DNA of 37,705 bases from Syntrophobacteraceae bacterium CG2_30_61_12. Its GTDB lineage: Bacteria; Desulfobacterota; Syntrophobacteria; Syntrophobacterales; DSM-9756. A program made the position numbers and the translations under genes. The stretch spans positions 1 through 37,705 of the forward strand of contig MNZR01000204.1 of the NCBI GenBank assembly GCA_001873705.1, given 5' to 3'. The notes beneath the pieces were generated by a model. That model was not told where the DNA came from. It saw only the letters and a program-made list of their open reading frames with translations, and made no database searches. This document shows, piece after piece, positions 1 through 9,720 of this stretch. Positions within the stretch are counted from its first letter, which is position 1, and every line of letters begins with the position of its first letter.

Positions 1-71
1 TACCTGACGATCTTGGCTTGACCTCCTTGGCCTCTCCACTCAAAGTGATTGTTCCAAAAGATGCACACCCA

Positions 72-115
72 TTACCAAATGCGGGCAAGATGCCCGCGAT
101 CCCGGGAAAGCGCCC
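72..115 (+). repeat. Partial copy of dispersed gcgggcaagatgcccgcg element (copy D)
   Basis: attaccaaatgcgggcaagatgcccgcgatcccgggaaagcgc matches the core of the copies at 22387, 28366 and 37411. Confidence 0.75.
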
Positions 116-179
116 ATAAAACGGTAGTTCAGGGTGTGCCAAGCACTCCCTGACGATCCGTTGCCGGCGCCACCGGTTT

Positions 180-210
180 GTCGGGTAGCTCCCGCTGGTC
201 GCAACCCGAC
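180..210. repeat. REP-like palindrome copy 1 (gtcgggt-N17-acccgac)
   Basis: Perfect 7-bp inverted repeat; loop agctcccgctggtcgca is the reverse complement of the loop in the copy at 11877-11907. Confidence 0.75.
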
Positions 211-356
211 CTACGAATGGCTTGGCCTCTCCACTCAAAGAGGTTGTTCCAAAAGATCCACACCCATGTGCTTTCTACTGACCGGCATAGCTCAGAGCCG
301 TTTCAATCCTCCAAATGTCGACGAGACGTAGGGTCTTCCCTGACCCGTTGCCCTAT

Positions 357-1571
357 TCATGGATTCCAAAGTCTTATCGTAAAGATTTCTTCGTCCTCGA
401 TCAAATCAGGAAAAGTCCCATTGTGTTGCCGCATAACCTTAACGATTTTTCGAGGTATCCCCATCCCCATATGCTCAAGATAACCGTAATCTCTCATAAC
501 GTCCTTAAGCAGTTGATTCCGCGCTGAACGGCAGCCCGTTATCATCCGTTGCGGCGTAATGCCGTTCGGGAGCCGGCCTGGGGAAATCACCTCCAAGCGA
601 TCCGCATAAATGGACAACTCCACGGTGGTGCCGGACAGGAGGTAGTCCCGGTGCACAAGAGCGTTGACGATGGTCTCTCTGACCGCTTCTTCCGGATAAG
701 TCCGTTTTTGCTCACGCCTTGCACCGTCCGCCAGTGTTGCCGTAATTTCGGTGTTTCTTCTTGTGAATGCCACCGCTTGTTCAACCAGCCCATTGTCAAC
801 CAGCCCTTCACTTCCCAATAAAGCCGTCATTGGCCCGCGAATAGCCGAGCGTTCCTTGGCGGCGTAATCTTTTTCCTTGCCGGGATAGGCGACAGCATCG
901 ATCCCGGCTTGAGGCAAAAAACGATTCGGGTTGCTGCCAAACAGCAGCAAGCCGGCAACGGTCGCCGGCTTCCGGTCGCCCTCTTCAACCAGAAATTCGG
1001 TGTTCAGAAGCAGGCTTTGCCAAGCATCCGCATCATTGACATCTGGTGTTTCCTGAGAACGAATGCGGTGAAAATAGTCGGTCAACCGACGATAATCGAA
1101 ATCATTTGCGGACGAACCCGATACGCCGCGCACCTCTAACCGAAAGGCTCCGCGCTGCTGGAACAATCGCTCCAATTCCTCGGCACCGGCTTCACGACTC
1201 TGTGTTCCGACACGAATATAGTAGGTCCGGTGGTTATTGTGCCATAAATGGTGGACCGCCCATCCGCGTTCAACGTGGACAATCGCCACATCTTTCCCAC
1301 CCTCCACATCACGGATAACTTCATAGTACGGAATCAACTCAGGGCGAATCTTATCCCTGGAAGTATTCATCACCCATTCCTCCAGGCGATCCCTGGTTAT
1401 CCCCGCAACACTCCCGTCATCATCGATTCCCAGGATCACCCGACCGCCCCGCAAATTTGCAAACGCAACCAACTCTTTCGCCAATGCCCGGTTGTCCATG
1501 GTGTCACGCTTGAACTCAACGCCGGAGTTCTCGCCATTCTTGATTAGATGTAACAGCTCAGTCTTTGTCAT
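357..1571 (-). CDS. AlbA_2 (Schlafen-type) putative DNA/RNA-binding domain protein with C-terminal HATPase_c_4-like domain
   Basis: N-terminus GVEFKRD...GGRVILGIDDDGSVAGI is typical of AlbA_2; PEEAVRETIVNALVHRDY...LEVISPGRLPNGIT is typical of the C-terminal ATP-binding domain. RBS-like AGAGGA overlaps the stop of the upstream gene. Confidence 0.85.
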   Translation of the reverse strand: MTKTELLHLIKNGENSGVEFKRDTMDNRALAKELVAFANLRGGRVILGIDDDGSVAGITRDRLEEWVMNTSRDKIRPELIPYYEVIRDVEGGKDVAIVHVERGWAVHHLWHNNHRTYYIRVGTQSREAGAEELERLFQQRGAFRLEVRGVSGSSANDFDYRRLTDYFHRIRSQETPDVNDADAWQSLLLNTEFLVEEGDRKPATVAGLLLFGSNPNRFLPQAGIDAVAYPGKEKDYAAKERSAIRGPMTALLGSEGLVDNGLVEQAVAFTRRNTEITATLADGARREQKRTYPEEAVRETIVNALVHRDYLLSGTTVELSIYADRLEVISPGRLPNGITPQRMITGCRSARNQLLKDVMRDYGYLEHMGMGIPRKIVKVMRQHNGTFPDLIEDEEIFTIRLWNP

Positions 1572-1582
1572 TGTATTTCCTC

Positions 1583-4261
1583 TTAGAAGCCGTACTTTAA
1601 GCGGCGCATTTCAAAAGCGTCCTTCCCCCCTTCTAGAACCTCCTCAACCATTTCACGAACCAGGCGTATGTCGATGGAGCCCATATGTTCCCGAGAGAGC
1701 CTGGCTTGCCCTTGATCTGCTTCACCGCACGCGGTTAGCCCGACGATCAATTCCGCATCTCCCAACACCGGGATGTTGGCATTGTGGGTGGCAAAAACAA
1801 ACTGGCGGCGGCGTTTTTCTTCCCTCATTTTGGGGACTACTCGGTCGGAAATGAAGCGATTATCAAGATCGTCCTCAGGCTGGTCCACAACCAAGGGCGC
1901 ACTTGACTCAAGCAACAATAGAAGGAGGACAGCTGTCGCTTTCTGGCCCGTGGAGAGGTCTTCCAGGGTCTGCCACAAGGGGGGTTGATCGTCATCGGCA
2001 ACATTTAATTTTATAGCCGTGGTCGGCGGCAGTTCCAATTCCTCGATTTGCATGATGATCTCCGGTTTTGCCTGGATCATGCGTTCGCCTTGGCTGGACG
2101 GGATGTTGAACCGCCGGGACAGCGCTTCCCGACCTTCTCTGCAAGCTGAAGCGAACAGCGGCAGCGAGAAGTCCGTGCTGGTTGTCAGCGTCTCAATCGC
2201 TTCCGACAATCGTCCGCCGATCTGATCGCGCAGAAGTTGAAACAGCGGCTCTCTGTTTGCACCTGCCGCCACCTCCACCAAAACCCGTCCCTCAAGTTTC
2301 CGGTTTACCTTTGCCGCCGCTCGTTCGATCCGGCGGAATTCCTCGGCCTTGACGTCCTCCCATTCGGAAAGCAGGTTGCGCCGTTCAGTTCCATGTTCCT
2401 TCAAGTCGCGCTGAAGCCGAGCCAGGCGTTCCTTTAGCGGGCGAAGTCCCTCAATTTGTCGGCGTAAGCGGATGAACTCGGCACCATCGATATTTGAGTT
2501 TTGCAGTTCACGCAAGATGGCCTCGGAGGCTTCCATGACCGCTTTTTTGCGTTCCTCCCACTGTGTTCGGATTTCGCCCAAGCCGGTCTTGGCCTTGTTG
2601 ATAGACTGTTCCATCTCGGCGGCCATTCGATCCATATCCTTGGTCAATTGATTCAGGATATCGTTCGCATCTCTCAAAATATCCCTTCCGGGAAGACCAT
2701 CCAGTGCTTTTTCGGAAATGAAGGCAAGGTCCACCGGAAGTGCGCCTCTAAACTGATTCAACAGTTCTTCAAAAGGGGTCAGTCGCTCCTCCGAGGTCTT
2801 AAGAACCCCTTCTTCCTGAACAATATGGCTCTGCTCCCGCAATTTTCCCTCGAGTCCGGCAGCCTGAAAGCGCCGCAACGTTTCCTCGAGGGCCGGCAAG
2901 CTGTTCAGGCGTTCCTCAATTTGGACAAGCTCTTCCTGGGCTTCAAGCAGGCGCCGGCGTGAACGCTCCAACTGCCGGCGGACACTGCTTTTTCGTTTTG
3001 GGATATCGGTATCATGCTCGACAAAACGGTCCAGAAGGCGGGTGAGTTTTTCTCGACTTTTCGTGAGTTCTGAAATTTCGTGTTGTCCAAATATTTCGGG
3101 CCGAGGGAGCACATCAGCAGGCGTCAGATTGAGAACGTTGCCGATTTCGTCTCTAACAACCGGCGGATTTGGAATCGTTCTTTCGATCAGGTAATCGCGC
3201 TGATTCGGATGGTACGATCGAACCAGGAGGGATATTTTAGTACCGCTTCGAAGCACCTGACGGATAATACCGTTATGACATTTGATGGCTTCTTCGCCGA
3301 GTGGGTCCACGCCAAGAACATACCGGATACTTTCAATGATTGTTGATTTTCCGGTTCCTCTGCCACCAATGAGCACATTCAGGTTTTCATTGAAATGGAT
3401 TGCCACACCATCTAGAAAGCCACCTTGCCACGTCACCGCAATGAACTTGGCATGCTCATCAGGTGTTGGATCAGTGGCCAGGCGTATCCTGGAAACCGGA
3501 TCCAGAAAGGCCTGTCTCAGTCCCTCGATGGTAACGTTTGACATCTTTATCCAGCAAGACGAACCAGGCTTTTCCAAATCCTCGGGGCTCGATACATCCT
3601 GCGCGTTGACAATCGCCACCGGTCGATCACGAAAATAGTCCCGATTCTTGTTTTGTATGATCGGTCTGACGTTATCGGGAACATCCTCGACCGGTCCCGG
3701 CAATGCGCAGGCCAACAGATGAGGCCAGGTCCAGGCAGCGATCCTTGACTGGCCCGACAGTCTATTGAGAAGCCCGCCCTCACTGGCGACATGAGCCGCG
3801 ATACAAATACTCCCCCAGCACCCGTGGGATTCCTTCAAGAACTCCACAACATCGTATTTGCCGATCGGCGATACCGTTTCATCTTGGTGGATGCCGCAAT
3901 CACCCAGGATCCGCTCCAATGAATGCGCATCCTTGGCCGGATCAAACAAGCAGAGCAAATGCACGCCATCTTTACTAACCGCTTCGAAGCCGGGAAACAC
4001 GATGATTCCTGCGTCTTCCGCCGCCTGGCGCAGTGATTGTGTCGACTGCGCTCGATAATGATCGGTGATCCCGATGACTTCAATGCCGATTCTCTGACAC
4101 GCCTCCACCATCGCCGCATTGTAATTCGCCTCATTGCTGAATGCCGTCGCTTTGTTGTGACGCACAATATACTCAAACGGATTCACCTGCAGCGCGCTAC
4201 GATAGAAACGAGCGCCGCAAGGCAGCTTTCGGGCAGCCAAGATAGCTTCTGTACTCCTCAT
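1583..4261 (-). CDS. PHP-like domain / SMC-type ABC ATPase (TrlF/ppl-like)
   Basis: N-terminal PHP-like segment (IGITDHYR, FPGFEAVSKDGVHLL); Walker A GGRGTGKST; ABC signature LSTGQKAT; Walker B PLVVDQPEDDLDN; central coiled coil. Start placed at MRSTEAIL (4261) instead of the ORF-track start at 4330. Confidence 0.85.
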   Translation of the reverse strand: MRSTEAILAARKLPCGARFYRSALQVNPFEYIVRHNKATAFSNEANYNAAMVEACQRIGIEVIGITDHYRAQSTQSLRQAAEDAGIIVFPGFEAVSKDGVHLLCLFDPAKDAHSLERILGDCGIHQDETVSPIGKYDVVEFLKESHGCWGSICIAAHVASEGGLLNRLSGQSRIAAWTWPHLLACALPGPVEDVPDNVRPIIQNKNRDYFRDRPVAIVNAQDVSSPEDLEKPGSSCWIKMSNVTIEGLRQAFLDPVSRIRLATDPTPDEHAKFIAVTWQGGFLDGVAIHFNENLNVLIGGRGTGKSTIIESIRYVLGVDPLGEEAIKCHNGIIRQVLRSGTKISLLVRSYHPNQRDYLIERTIPNPPVVRDEIGNVLNLTPADVLPRPEIFGQHEISELTKSREKLTRLLDRFVEHDTDIPKRKSSVRRQLERSRRRLLEAQEELVQIEERLNSLPALEETLRRFQAAGLEGKLREQSHIVQEEGVLKTSEERLTPFEELLNQFRGALPVDLAFISEKALDGLPGRDILRDANDILNQLTKDMDRMAAEMEQSINKAKTGLGEIRTQWEERKKAVMEASEAILRELQNSNIDGAEFIRLRRQIEGLRPLKERLARLQRDLKEHGTERRNLLSEWEDVKAEEFRRIERAAAKVNRKLEGRVLVEVAAGANREPLFQLLRDQIGGRLSEAIETLTTSTDFSLPLFASACREGREALSRRFNIPSSQGERMIQAKPEIIMQIEELELPPTTAIKLNVADDDQPPLWQTLEDLSTGQKATAVLLLLLLESSAPLVVDQPEDDLDNRFISDRVVPKMREEKRRRQFVFATHNANIPVLGDAELIVGLTACGEADQGQARLSREHMGSIDIRLVREMVEEVLEGGKDAFEMRRLKYGF

Positions 4262-4460
4262 CTTAATCCCTTTGCTTGAGGCTTTTCTGGACCTCGGCTG
4301 AGGCCTGGGTGACGATAAAAGAGCGCCCAAAGCGGCAGAGTTATTCGTTGACGATTCTTTAGCTCCAGCTTCCAGTGTGGTATCCCGTATGTCCCATCTC
4401 TCGTGAAGTCAATGGCGCCTTCTTTTATACCTGTTTAGCTTGAGAAATTACGTTTTGTGT

Positions 4461-4532
4461 TCCCGCGGAGGCGCTGAGAGCGCGGAGAAGAGCCCTGAAA
4501 TCAACCTCCGCGGCTCTGCGTCTCCGCGCGGA
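4461..4532. repeat. Imperfect inverted repeat (cgcggaggcgctgagagcgcggag ... ctccgcggctctgcgtctccgcg)
   Basis: Arms at ~4461-4487 and 4505-4532 are near reverse complements. Confidence 0.7.
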
Positions 4533-4891
4533 AATGAAACTTTTAAGCCTTCACAAGGATATCTTACCATCATGACCATCAAATCGCAGCTCTCCGGCGA
4601 GAATTTCAGAAAAAATGCAGTCCCGCACCGGGGGCTGAAGGATTGCGATTATCCAGACTGTTTCTTCGTCAGGGTCAAACGAACGGGGTGGTCGGTTCCA
4701 GTGATGAGGGATACCCGCCGAGGACCGAGATGGTCAGGACATGGCCCCGCCAACAAGGCGATTGTTCCAGAACCAGCGGAGGCTTATCGATGGGCGGCCA
4801 ACCCCATTGACGGCGGCGGCCCCTGGGATCGGCCGCCTATTCATCACGCCCGATCCAGCGCCGCGGCGTCACGCCGCCCCCAAAGGTGGTT

Positions 4892-6481
4892 TCACGGGGT
4901 GGAGACGGGAGCGTAACCGCTATCTTGGGGGTTCGAACGGCGCCGGCGATGGTCCTTGAGCATCCGGTCGAGGCCGAACTTTTTCACCCGATAGCCCATT
5001 TGCCTGGAAGTGAGCCCCAGATGCTGGGCGGCCCGGGATTGGATCCAGCGATGGCGTTCCAGGGCGGCGAGGATCTCTTTACGTTCCAATTCCTCCAGTC
5101 GCGAGAGCGGCTCCGGGTCGAGCAGCGCCGCATCCTTCGGCCCAAAGATCAGAAAGGACGGCAGTTGCTTGATATCGATCAACGGCCCTTCCATCATGAT
5201 GGCCAGCCGCTCGATCAGGTTTTCCAGTTCGCGCACGTTGCCGGGCCAGGGGTAGTCTTGCAGCACCTCGATGCTCCTGGGCGTGAAATGCAGCGGCTTG
5301 CCGTATTCCCGGGCCGCTTTTTCGAGGAAATAGTCGGCCAGCAGCGGAATGTCTTCCCGGCGGTCGTGCAGGGGCGGAACCTGAATCGGAAACACATTCA
5401 GCCGATAGTAGAGGTCTCCCCGAAACGCCCCCTCGTTCACCGCTTCGGCCAGGTCCCGGTTGGTGGCGGCAATCATCCGCGCGTCCACCCGCCGGGTCCT
5501 GGTCCCGCCGAGCCGCTCGAATTCGCGATCCTGCAGGAAACGCAGCAACTTGGCCTGGAGCTTGAGACTCAGCTCCCCGATTTCATCAAGGAAGGCGGTA
5601 CCACCGTCGGCTTCTTCAAAACGGCCGGGCTTGGCCTGGGTCGCACCGGTGAAGGCGCCCTTTTCGTGACCGAACAATTCCGATTCCAACAGGGCTTCAG
5701 GCAGGGCCGCGCAATTGATCTTGACGAAGGGACAGCGCGCGCGCGTGCTCATTTCGTGGATGATCCGCGCGATCAGGGTCTTGCCTGTCCCGGATTGCCC
5801 CAGCAGCAGTACCGAAGCGCGGCTGGGAGCCACCTTATCAATCAGCTGCTGCAACTCCATCATGGCCGGACTCACCCCGACCATGAAGAAGTGGTTGTAT
5901 TTTTCCGAAACCTCGGCCTTCAGGGCCAGGTTTTCCCGCGCCGCCGTTCGTTCCCGTTCCCGCACCTGGAGGTTCAGGCTGACGAATTGCGCGATGAGCG
6001 TCGCCACAATGGTGAGAAAACACATGTCTTCTTCAAAAGACACTTCCGACTCGAACAGGCGGTCCACGCTGATCACCCCGATCGGCCGCCCCTGCAGCTG
6101 AATAGGCACACCGATGAAAGCGATGCTGCCCTTTTCGATGTTGCGGCTTCGGGTCTTGTTGAGAAACAGCGGTTCCCGACTGATGTCCGGGACCACGAAC
6201 GGCTGGGCGGTGCGAAAAATGAGGCCGGTGATGCCTTCATCGGGACCGTAGATGCCGCGCTTCTTTTCCTCTTCCAACATGCCGTGGGAGGCGTGAATCT
6301 TGAGATACCCGGTTTCCGGGTCACGCAGCGTCACCGTGGCCCGTTCCATGGCCAACGACCGCGACAAGATCCGCAGCACCGATTCCAGGGTCTGATCGAG
6401 CTGTAGCGCCTGCCCGGCCATCCGGCTGATGTCGTAAAGCACCTTGAGTTCCAGTTCACTGAGTTTCGCTTCCATGCTCAA
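4892..6481 (-). CDS. nifA: NifA-family sigma-54-dependent transcriptional activator (GAF-AAA+-Fis HTH)
   Basis: GAF domain with [32 protein letters not shown]; Walker [15 protein letters not shown] loop; C-terminal [25 protein letters not shown]. Confidence 0.85.
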   Translation of the reverse strand: MSMEAKLSELELKVLYDISRMAGQALQLDQTLESVLRILSRSLAMERATVTLRDPETGYLKIHASHGMLEEEKKRGIYGPDEGITGLIFRTAQPFVVPDISREPLFLNKTRSRNIEKGSIAFIGVPIQLQGRPIGVISVDRLFESEVSFEEDMCFLTIVATLIAQFVSLNLQVRERERTAARENLALKAEVSEKYNHFFMVGVSPAMMELQQLIDKVAPSRASVLLLGQSGTGKTLIARIIHEMSTRARCPFVKINCAALPEALLESELFGHEKGAFTGATQAKPGRFEEADGGTAFLDEIGELSLKLQAKLLRFLQDREFERLGGTRTRRVDARMIAATNRDLAEAVNEGAFRGDLYYRLNVFPIQVPPLHDRREDIPLLADYFLEKAAREYGKPLHFTPRSIEVLQDYPWPGNVRELENLIERLAIMMEGPLIDIKQLPSFLIFGPKDAALLDPEPLSRLEELERKEILAALERHRWIQSRAAQHLGLTSRQMGYRVKKFGLDRMLKDHRRRRSNPQDSGYAPVSTP

Positions 6482-6986
6482 TGGTTAGGCAAAGATCATG
6501 CCCAAAGCGGAAAACCGGCACCATCCGAAGCAGCGGCACTTGGGCAGGTCATCCTGGGATCGGCCGAATCGAACCCGCAACCGCCTCCGACTGGCGCTGG
6601 ATTCTCATGAAATCTTGATCAGCCGCGAATCGGTCCGGAGCCATCACCAGGTTTTTCCTCTAGCCTTCGACTCCCCGTCCCTCCCTCACCCGACTTCTCC
6701 CAGGTGCTCTGGAAGGCTCGCCGGTTCCGTTCCGGCTGGAACAAAAACCGACTTCCAGAGGCAGATTGATACATATTTGTTCCCTAACCGAGAACCAATT
6801 AGATTCCCCGGCCGAATGAGCGCGGTCTCCGGCGCGGCACCCTCCCCTTCCCGTCTGGGCTATTTCGGTCCCGGCACCAACGCTTTTCAATCCGTCCCGG
6901 ATGCCCTATACTGGTCGCGGTGTTGATCCATTTCAGCGGACTCCGTGCGGCGTGGCCGGCCGGTGGAGCGGGACCAAGGAGCATTC

Positions 6987-7817
6987 ATGAGTGAAATCTA
7001 CGGCAAAGTGGCGCTGGTGACCGGTGCCGCCGGCGGTATCGGCCGCCTGATGAGTCTCGATCTGGCCGGTCGCGGCGCCCGCCTGGTGCTGTGGGACATC
7101 GATCAGGCGGGGCTGGCCCGGGTCAGCGAGGAAGTCGCCGCCATGGGGCGCGAAGTCCATGGCTACCGTTGCGATCTGTCGAGCCGGCAAGCGATCCATG
7201 AAGCGGCCGACCGGGTCAAACAGGAAGTGGGCCCGGTGGATATCCTGGTGAACAATGCCGGGATCGTCACGGGTCGGCATTTTCTGCAATGCAGCGATGA
7301 GCAGATCGAACGGACCATGGCCGTAAACCTCATGGCCCACTTCTGGACGCTGAAGGCGTTTCTGCCGGACATGGTGCGGCGCGACCAGGGCCACATCGTC
7401 ACCATCGCTTCGGCCGGAGGACTGGTTGGAGCCAACCGCCTGGTGGACTACTGCGCTTCCAAGTTCGCCGCGGTCGGTCTGGACGACGCGCTGCGCATGG
7501 AACTACGCAAGAACCGCTGGAACATTCGGACCACGGTGGTCTGCCCGTATTTCATCAAGACCGGCATGTTCAGCGGGGTGCGCACCCGCTTTGCCGCGCT
7601 CCTGCCACTGCTGGACGAAGACCGGGTGGCAGCCAAGATCGTCGCCGCCATCGCCGCCGACAAACGGCGGGTGGTGCTGCCCGTCACCGTGTATCTGGTC
7701 TGGCTGTTACGCCTGCTGCCGGTAGAGGCGTTCGACTGGTGCGCCGACCTGCTGGGGATCAACGCCGCCATGGACCGATTCCGCGGGCGCCGGCGGGAAG
7801 CGCAAAACCGGCCATGA
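6987..7817 (+). CDS. SDR-family oxidoreductase
   Basis: TGAAGGIG cofactor motif, NNAG motif, YCASK active site; RBS aagga upstream of ATG 6987. Confidence 0.9.
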   Translation: MSEIYGKVALVTGAAGGIGRLMSLDLAGRGARLVLWDIDQAGLARVSEEVAAMGREVHGYRCDLSSRQAIHEAADRVKQEVGPVDILVNNAGIVTGRHFLQCSDEQIERTMAVNLMAHFWTLKAFLPDMVRRDQGHIVTIASAGGLVGANRLVDYCASKFAAVGLDDALRMELRKNRWNIRTTVVCPYFIKTGMFSGVRTRFAALLPLLDEDRVAAKIVAAIAADKRRVVLPVTVYLVWLLRLLPVEAFDWCADLLGINAAMDRFRGRRREAQNRP

Positions 7818-7846
7818 TCATCGTTTCGGCCACCGCAAAAGGCTTT

Positions 7847-7913
7847 CACCACGGAGACACGGAGAACACGGAGAAAACCGTTGGACTTTCTCTGGGTCCT
7901 CCGTGCCTCCGTG
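7847..7913. repeat. Intergenic inverted repeat (ccacggagacacggagaacacggag ... cctccgtgcctccgtggg)
   Basis: Read directly; arms pair and flank a ~24-nt loop. Composition resembles the repeat at 4461-4532. Confidence 0.65.
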
Positions 7914-7980
7914 GGTGAGCTTGTTTGAAATGGCTCTAACGATGATCAAGACCGCAAAACCGAGTTGATAGGAGTGGCCC

Positions 7981-9678
7981 ATGACCCCCAGCGAGCGGGT
8001 GGATGCATCAAGGGAGATAACCGCGGCGGTCGATCCGGCTCAAGGCGCGGCGCCAAGACGCGCCGCCGAACACCGGCCGGAAGCCATCCCGGCGGCGCTT
8101 TCCCGGGCGCGTCAAGCGCAACGCGAGTGGGCCGCGCGGCCGATTCGAAACCGGGTGCGGGCGCTGCGACCATTGCGTCGATTCCTGGTCGATCAGGCCG
8201 ATCGCATCGCTGCCGTGATCGCGCGCGACACCGGCAAGACCCGGGTCGAAGCCCTGGCCACCGAAGTCATGCCGGCGCTCATGACCCTCGGCTACGCCTG
8301 CCGCAAGGCGCCCCGGTTTCTCCGCCCACGCCCCCAGCTTCCCGGTACCCTGCTGCTCTGGCACAAGTGGAGCCGGATTGTGCGCGTGCCCTATGGGGTG
8401 GTGGCGGTCATTTCGCCCTGGAATTACCCCTTCGCCATTCCCTTCGCCGAAATCGTGCCGGCGCTCCTGGCCGGTAACGCGGTCCTGTTCAAGGGCGCCG
8501 GTCAGACCCCGCGAGCGGCCGCGGTGCTCGACGAATGCCTGGCTTCGGCGGCCCTTCCGCAAGGACTCTTCACCCGCTTCGAACTCCCTGGAGCGGTGGC
8601 GGGGCCCGCTTTTCTCGCGGCCGGGATCGACAAGCTGTTTTTTACCGGATCGGTGGCCGTGGGCCGGGAACTCATGCGCCAGGCCGCCGCCACCATCACC
8701 CCGGTGAGTCTGGAACTGGGCGGCAACGACGCCATGCTGGTGGCGCCCGACGCCGATCTCGACCGCGCCGCCCGGGGCGCGCTCTGGGGCGGACTCCAGA
8801 ACTGCGGCCAATCGTGCGCCGGAGTGGAACGGATTTATGTGCACCGAGACGTCTACGAGCCGTTTCTGGAGCGGCTGAAAAACCTGGTGGAACGCCTTCG
8901 GGTCGGCCCGGACCGGGCCTTCGACGTGGATCTCGGCGCCCTCACCACGGTGGAGCAGAAGCAAACCGTCAGCCGCCACGTGGACGACGCCCTGGCCCGG
9001 GGCGCCCGTCTGTTCGCCCGGTCGCCGGAGCCGCAAGCGCAGCCTCAACCGCAGCAGCAACCGCCGGAGCATGGGCCGGAAAACGGCCTTTTTTACCCCG
9101 CCACCGTCCTCACCGAGGTGACCGAAGACATGCTGGTGATGCGCGAAGAAACCTTCGGACCGGTGCTGGCCGTGGCCCGGGTGGCGGACATGGAAGAAGC
9201 GGTGCGGCGGGCCAACGATTCCCAATACGGCCTCACCGCCTCGGTCTGGAGCCGCAACCCCGATGCCGCGGAGCAACTCGGCCGGCGCCTGCAGGCCGGG
9301 GTGATCACCCTGAACGATCACCTGATGAGCCACGGCATGCCGGAAACCCCCTGGGGCGGTTTCAAGCACTCCGGAATCGGCCGCACCCACGGCCGGATCG
9401 GCTTCGATGAGATGACCCAGCCGCAGGTGATCGTCCACGACCTGCTCGCCTGGACCAAACGCGATCTGTGGTGGCACCCCTACAGCGAGCCGTTATATCG
9501 AGGCCTGCGCGGGGCGATCGTGGTCATTTACGGCGCGGGTTTATGGGAACGGCTGCGCGGCTTGACGCCGCTCGCCCGCATCTTTCCGCGAATATTCACC
9601 AACCGTTGGGATTCCGGCGCCGGGGGGAACTGGTGGCGCCGGCGCTGGAGCAGACAGTCGCCGCGGCGCCGGCCTTAG
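7981..9678 (+). CDS. Aldehyde dehydrogenase family protein
   Basis: PWNYPFAIPF, LELGGND (catalytic Glu), GQSCAG (catalytic Cys), EETFGPVLAV, PWGGFKHSGIG. Confidence 0.93.
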   Translation: MTPSERVDASREITAAVDPAQGAAPRRAAEHRPEAIPAALSRARQAQREWAARPIRNRVRALRPLRRFLVDQADRIAAVIARDTGKTRVEALATEVMPALMTLGYACRKAPRFLRPRPQLPGTLLLWHKWSRIVRVPYGVVAVISPWNYPFAIPFAEIVPALLAGNAVLFKGAGQTPRAAAVLDECLASAALPQGLFTRFELPGAVAGPAFLAAGIDKLFFTGSVAVGRELMRQAAATITPVSLELGGNDAMLVAPDADLDRAARGALWGGLQNCGQSCAGVERIYVHRDVYEPFLERLKNLVERLRVGPDRAFDVDLGALTTVEQKQTVSRHVDDALARGARLFARSPEPQAQPQPQQQPPEHGPENGLFYPATVLTEVTEDMLVMREETFGPVLAVARVADMEEAVRRANDSQYGLTASVWSRNPDAAEQLGRRLQAGVITLNDHLMSHGMPETPWGGFKHSGIGRTHGRIGFDEMTQPQVIVHDLLAWTKRDLWWHPYSEPLYRGLRGAIVVIYGAGLWERLRGLTPLARIFPRIFTNRWDSGAGGNWWRRRWSRQSPRRRP

Positions 9679-9720
9679 CCGTAGCCGCACCCCCCAGGCC
9701 CGCGCCATCCTGCGGAGATT

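Larger units (their letters stand above)
26..267. repeat. Pair of ~47-bp direct repeats (26-72 and 221-267), consensus cttggcctctccactcaaagNgNttgttccaaaagatNcacacccat
   Basis: Read directly: the two copies are 195 bp apart and differ at only a few positions. Confidence 0.85.

Noticed and set aside
4886-6406. Long plus-strand ORF of 506 aa
   Set aside because: Fully antisense to the nifA-like gene; translation is rich in His/Gln/Arg/Pro with no recognisable motif, typical of a GC-rich shadow ORF.
8008-9477. Minus-strand ORF of 489 aa
   Set aside because: Antisense shadow of the aldehyde dehydrogenase gene; low-quality composition, no motifs.
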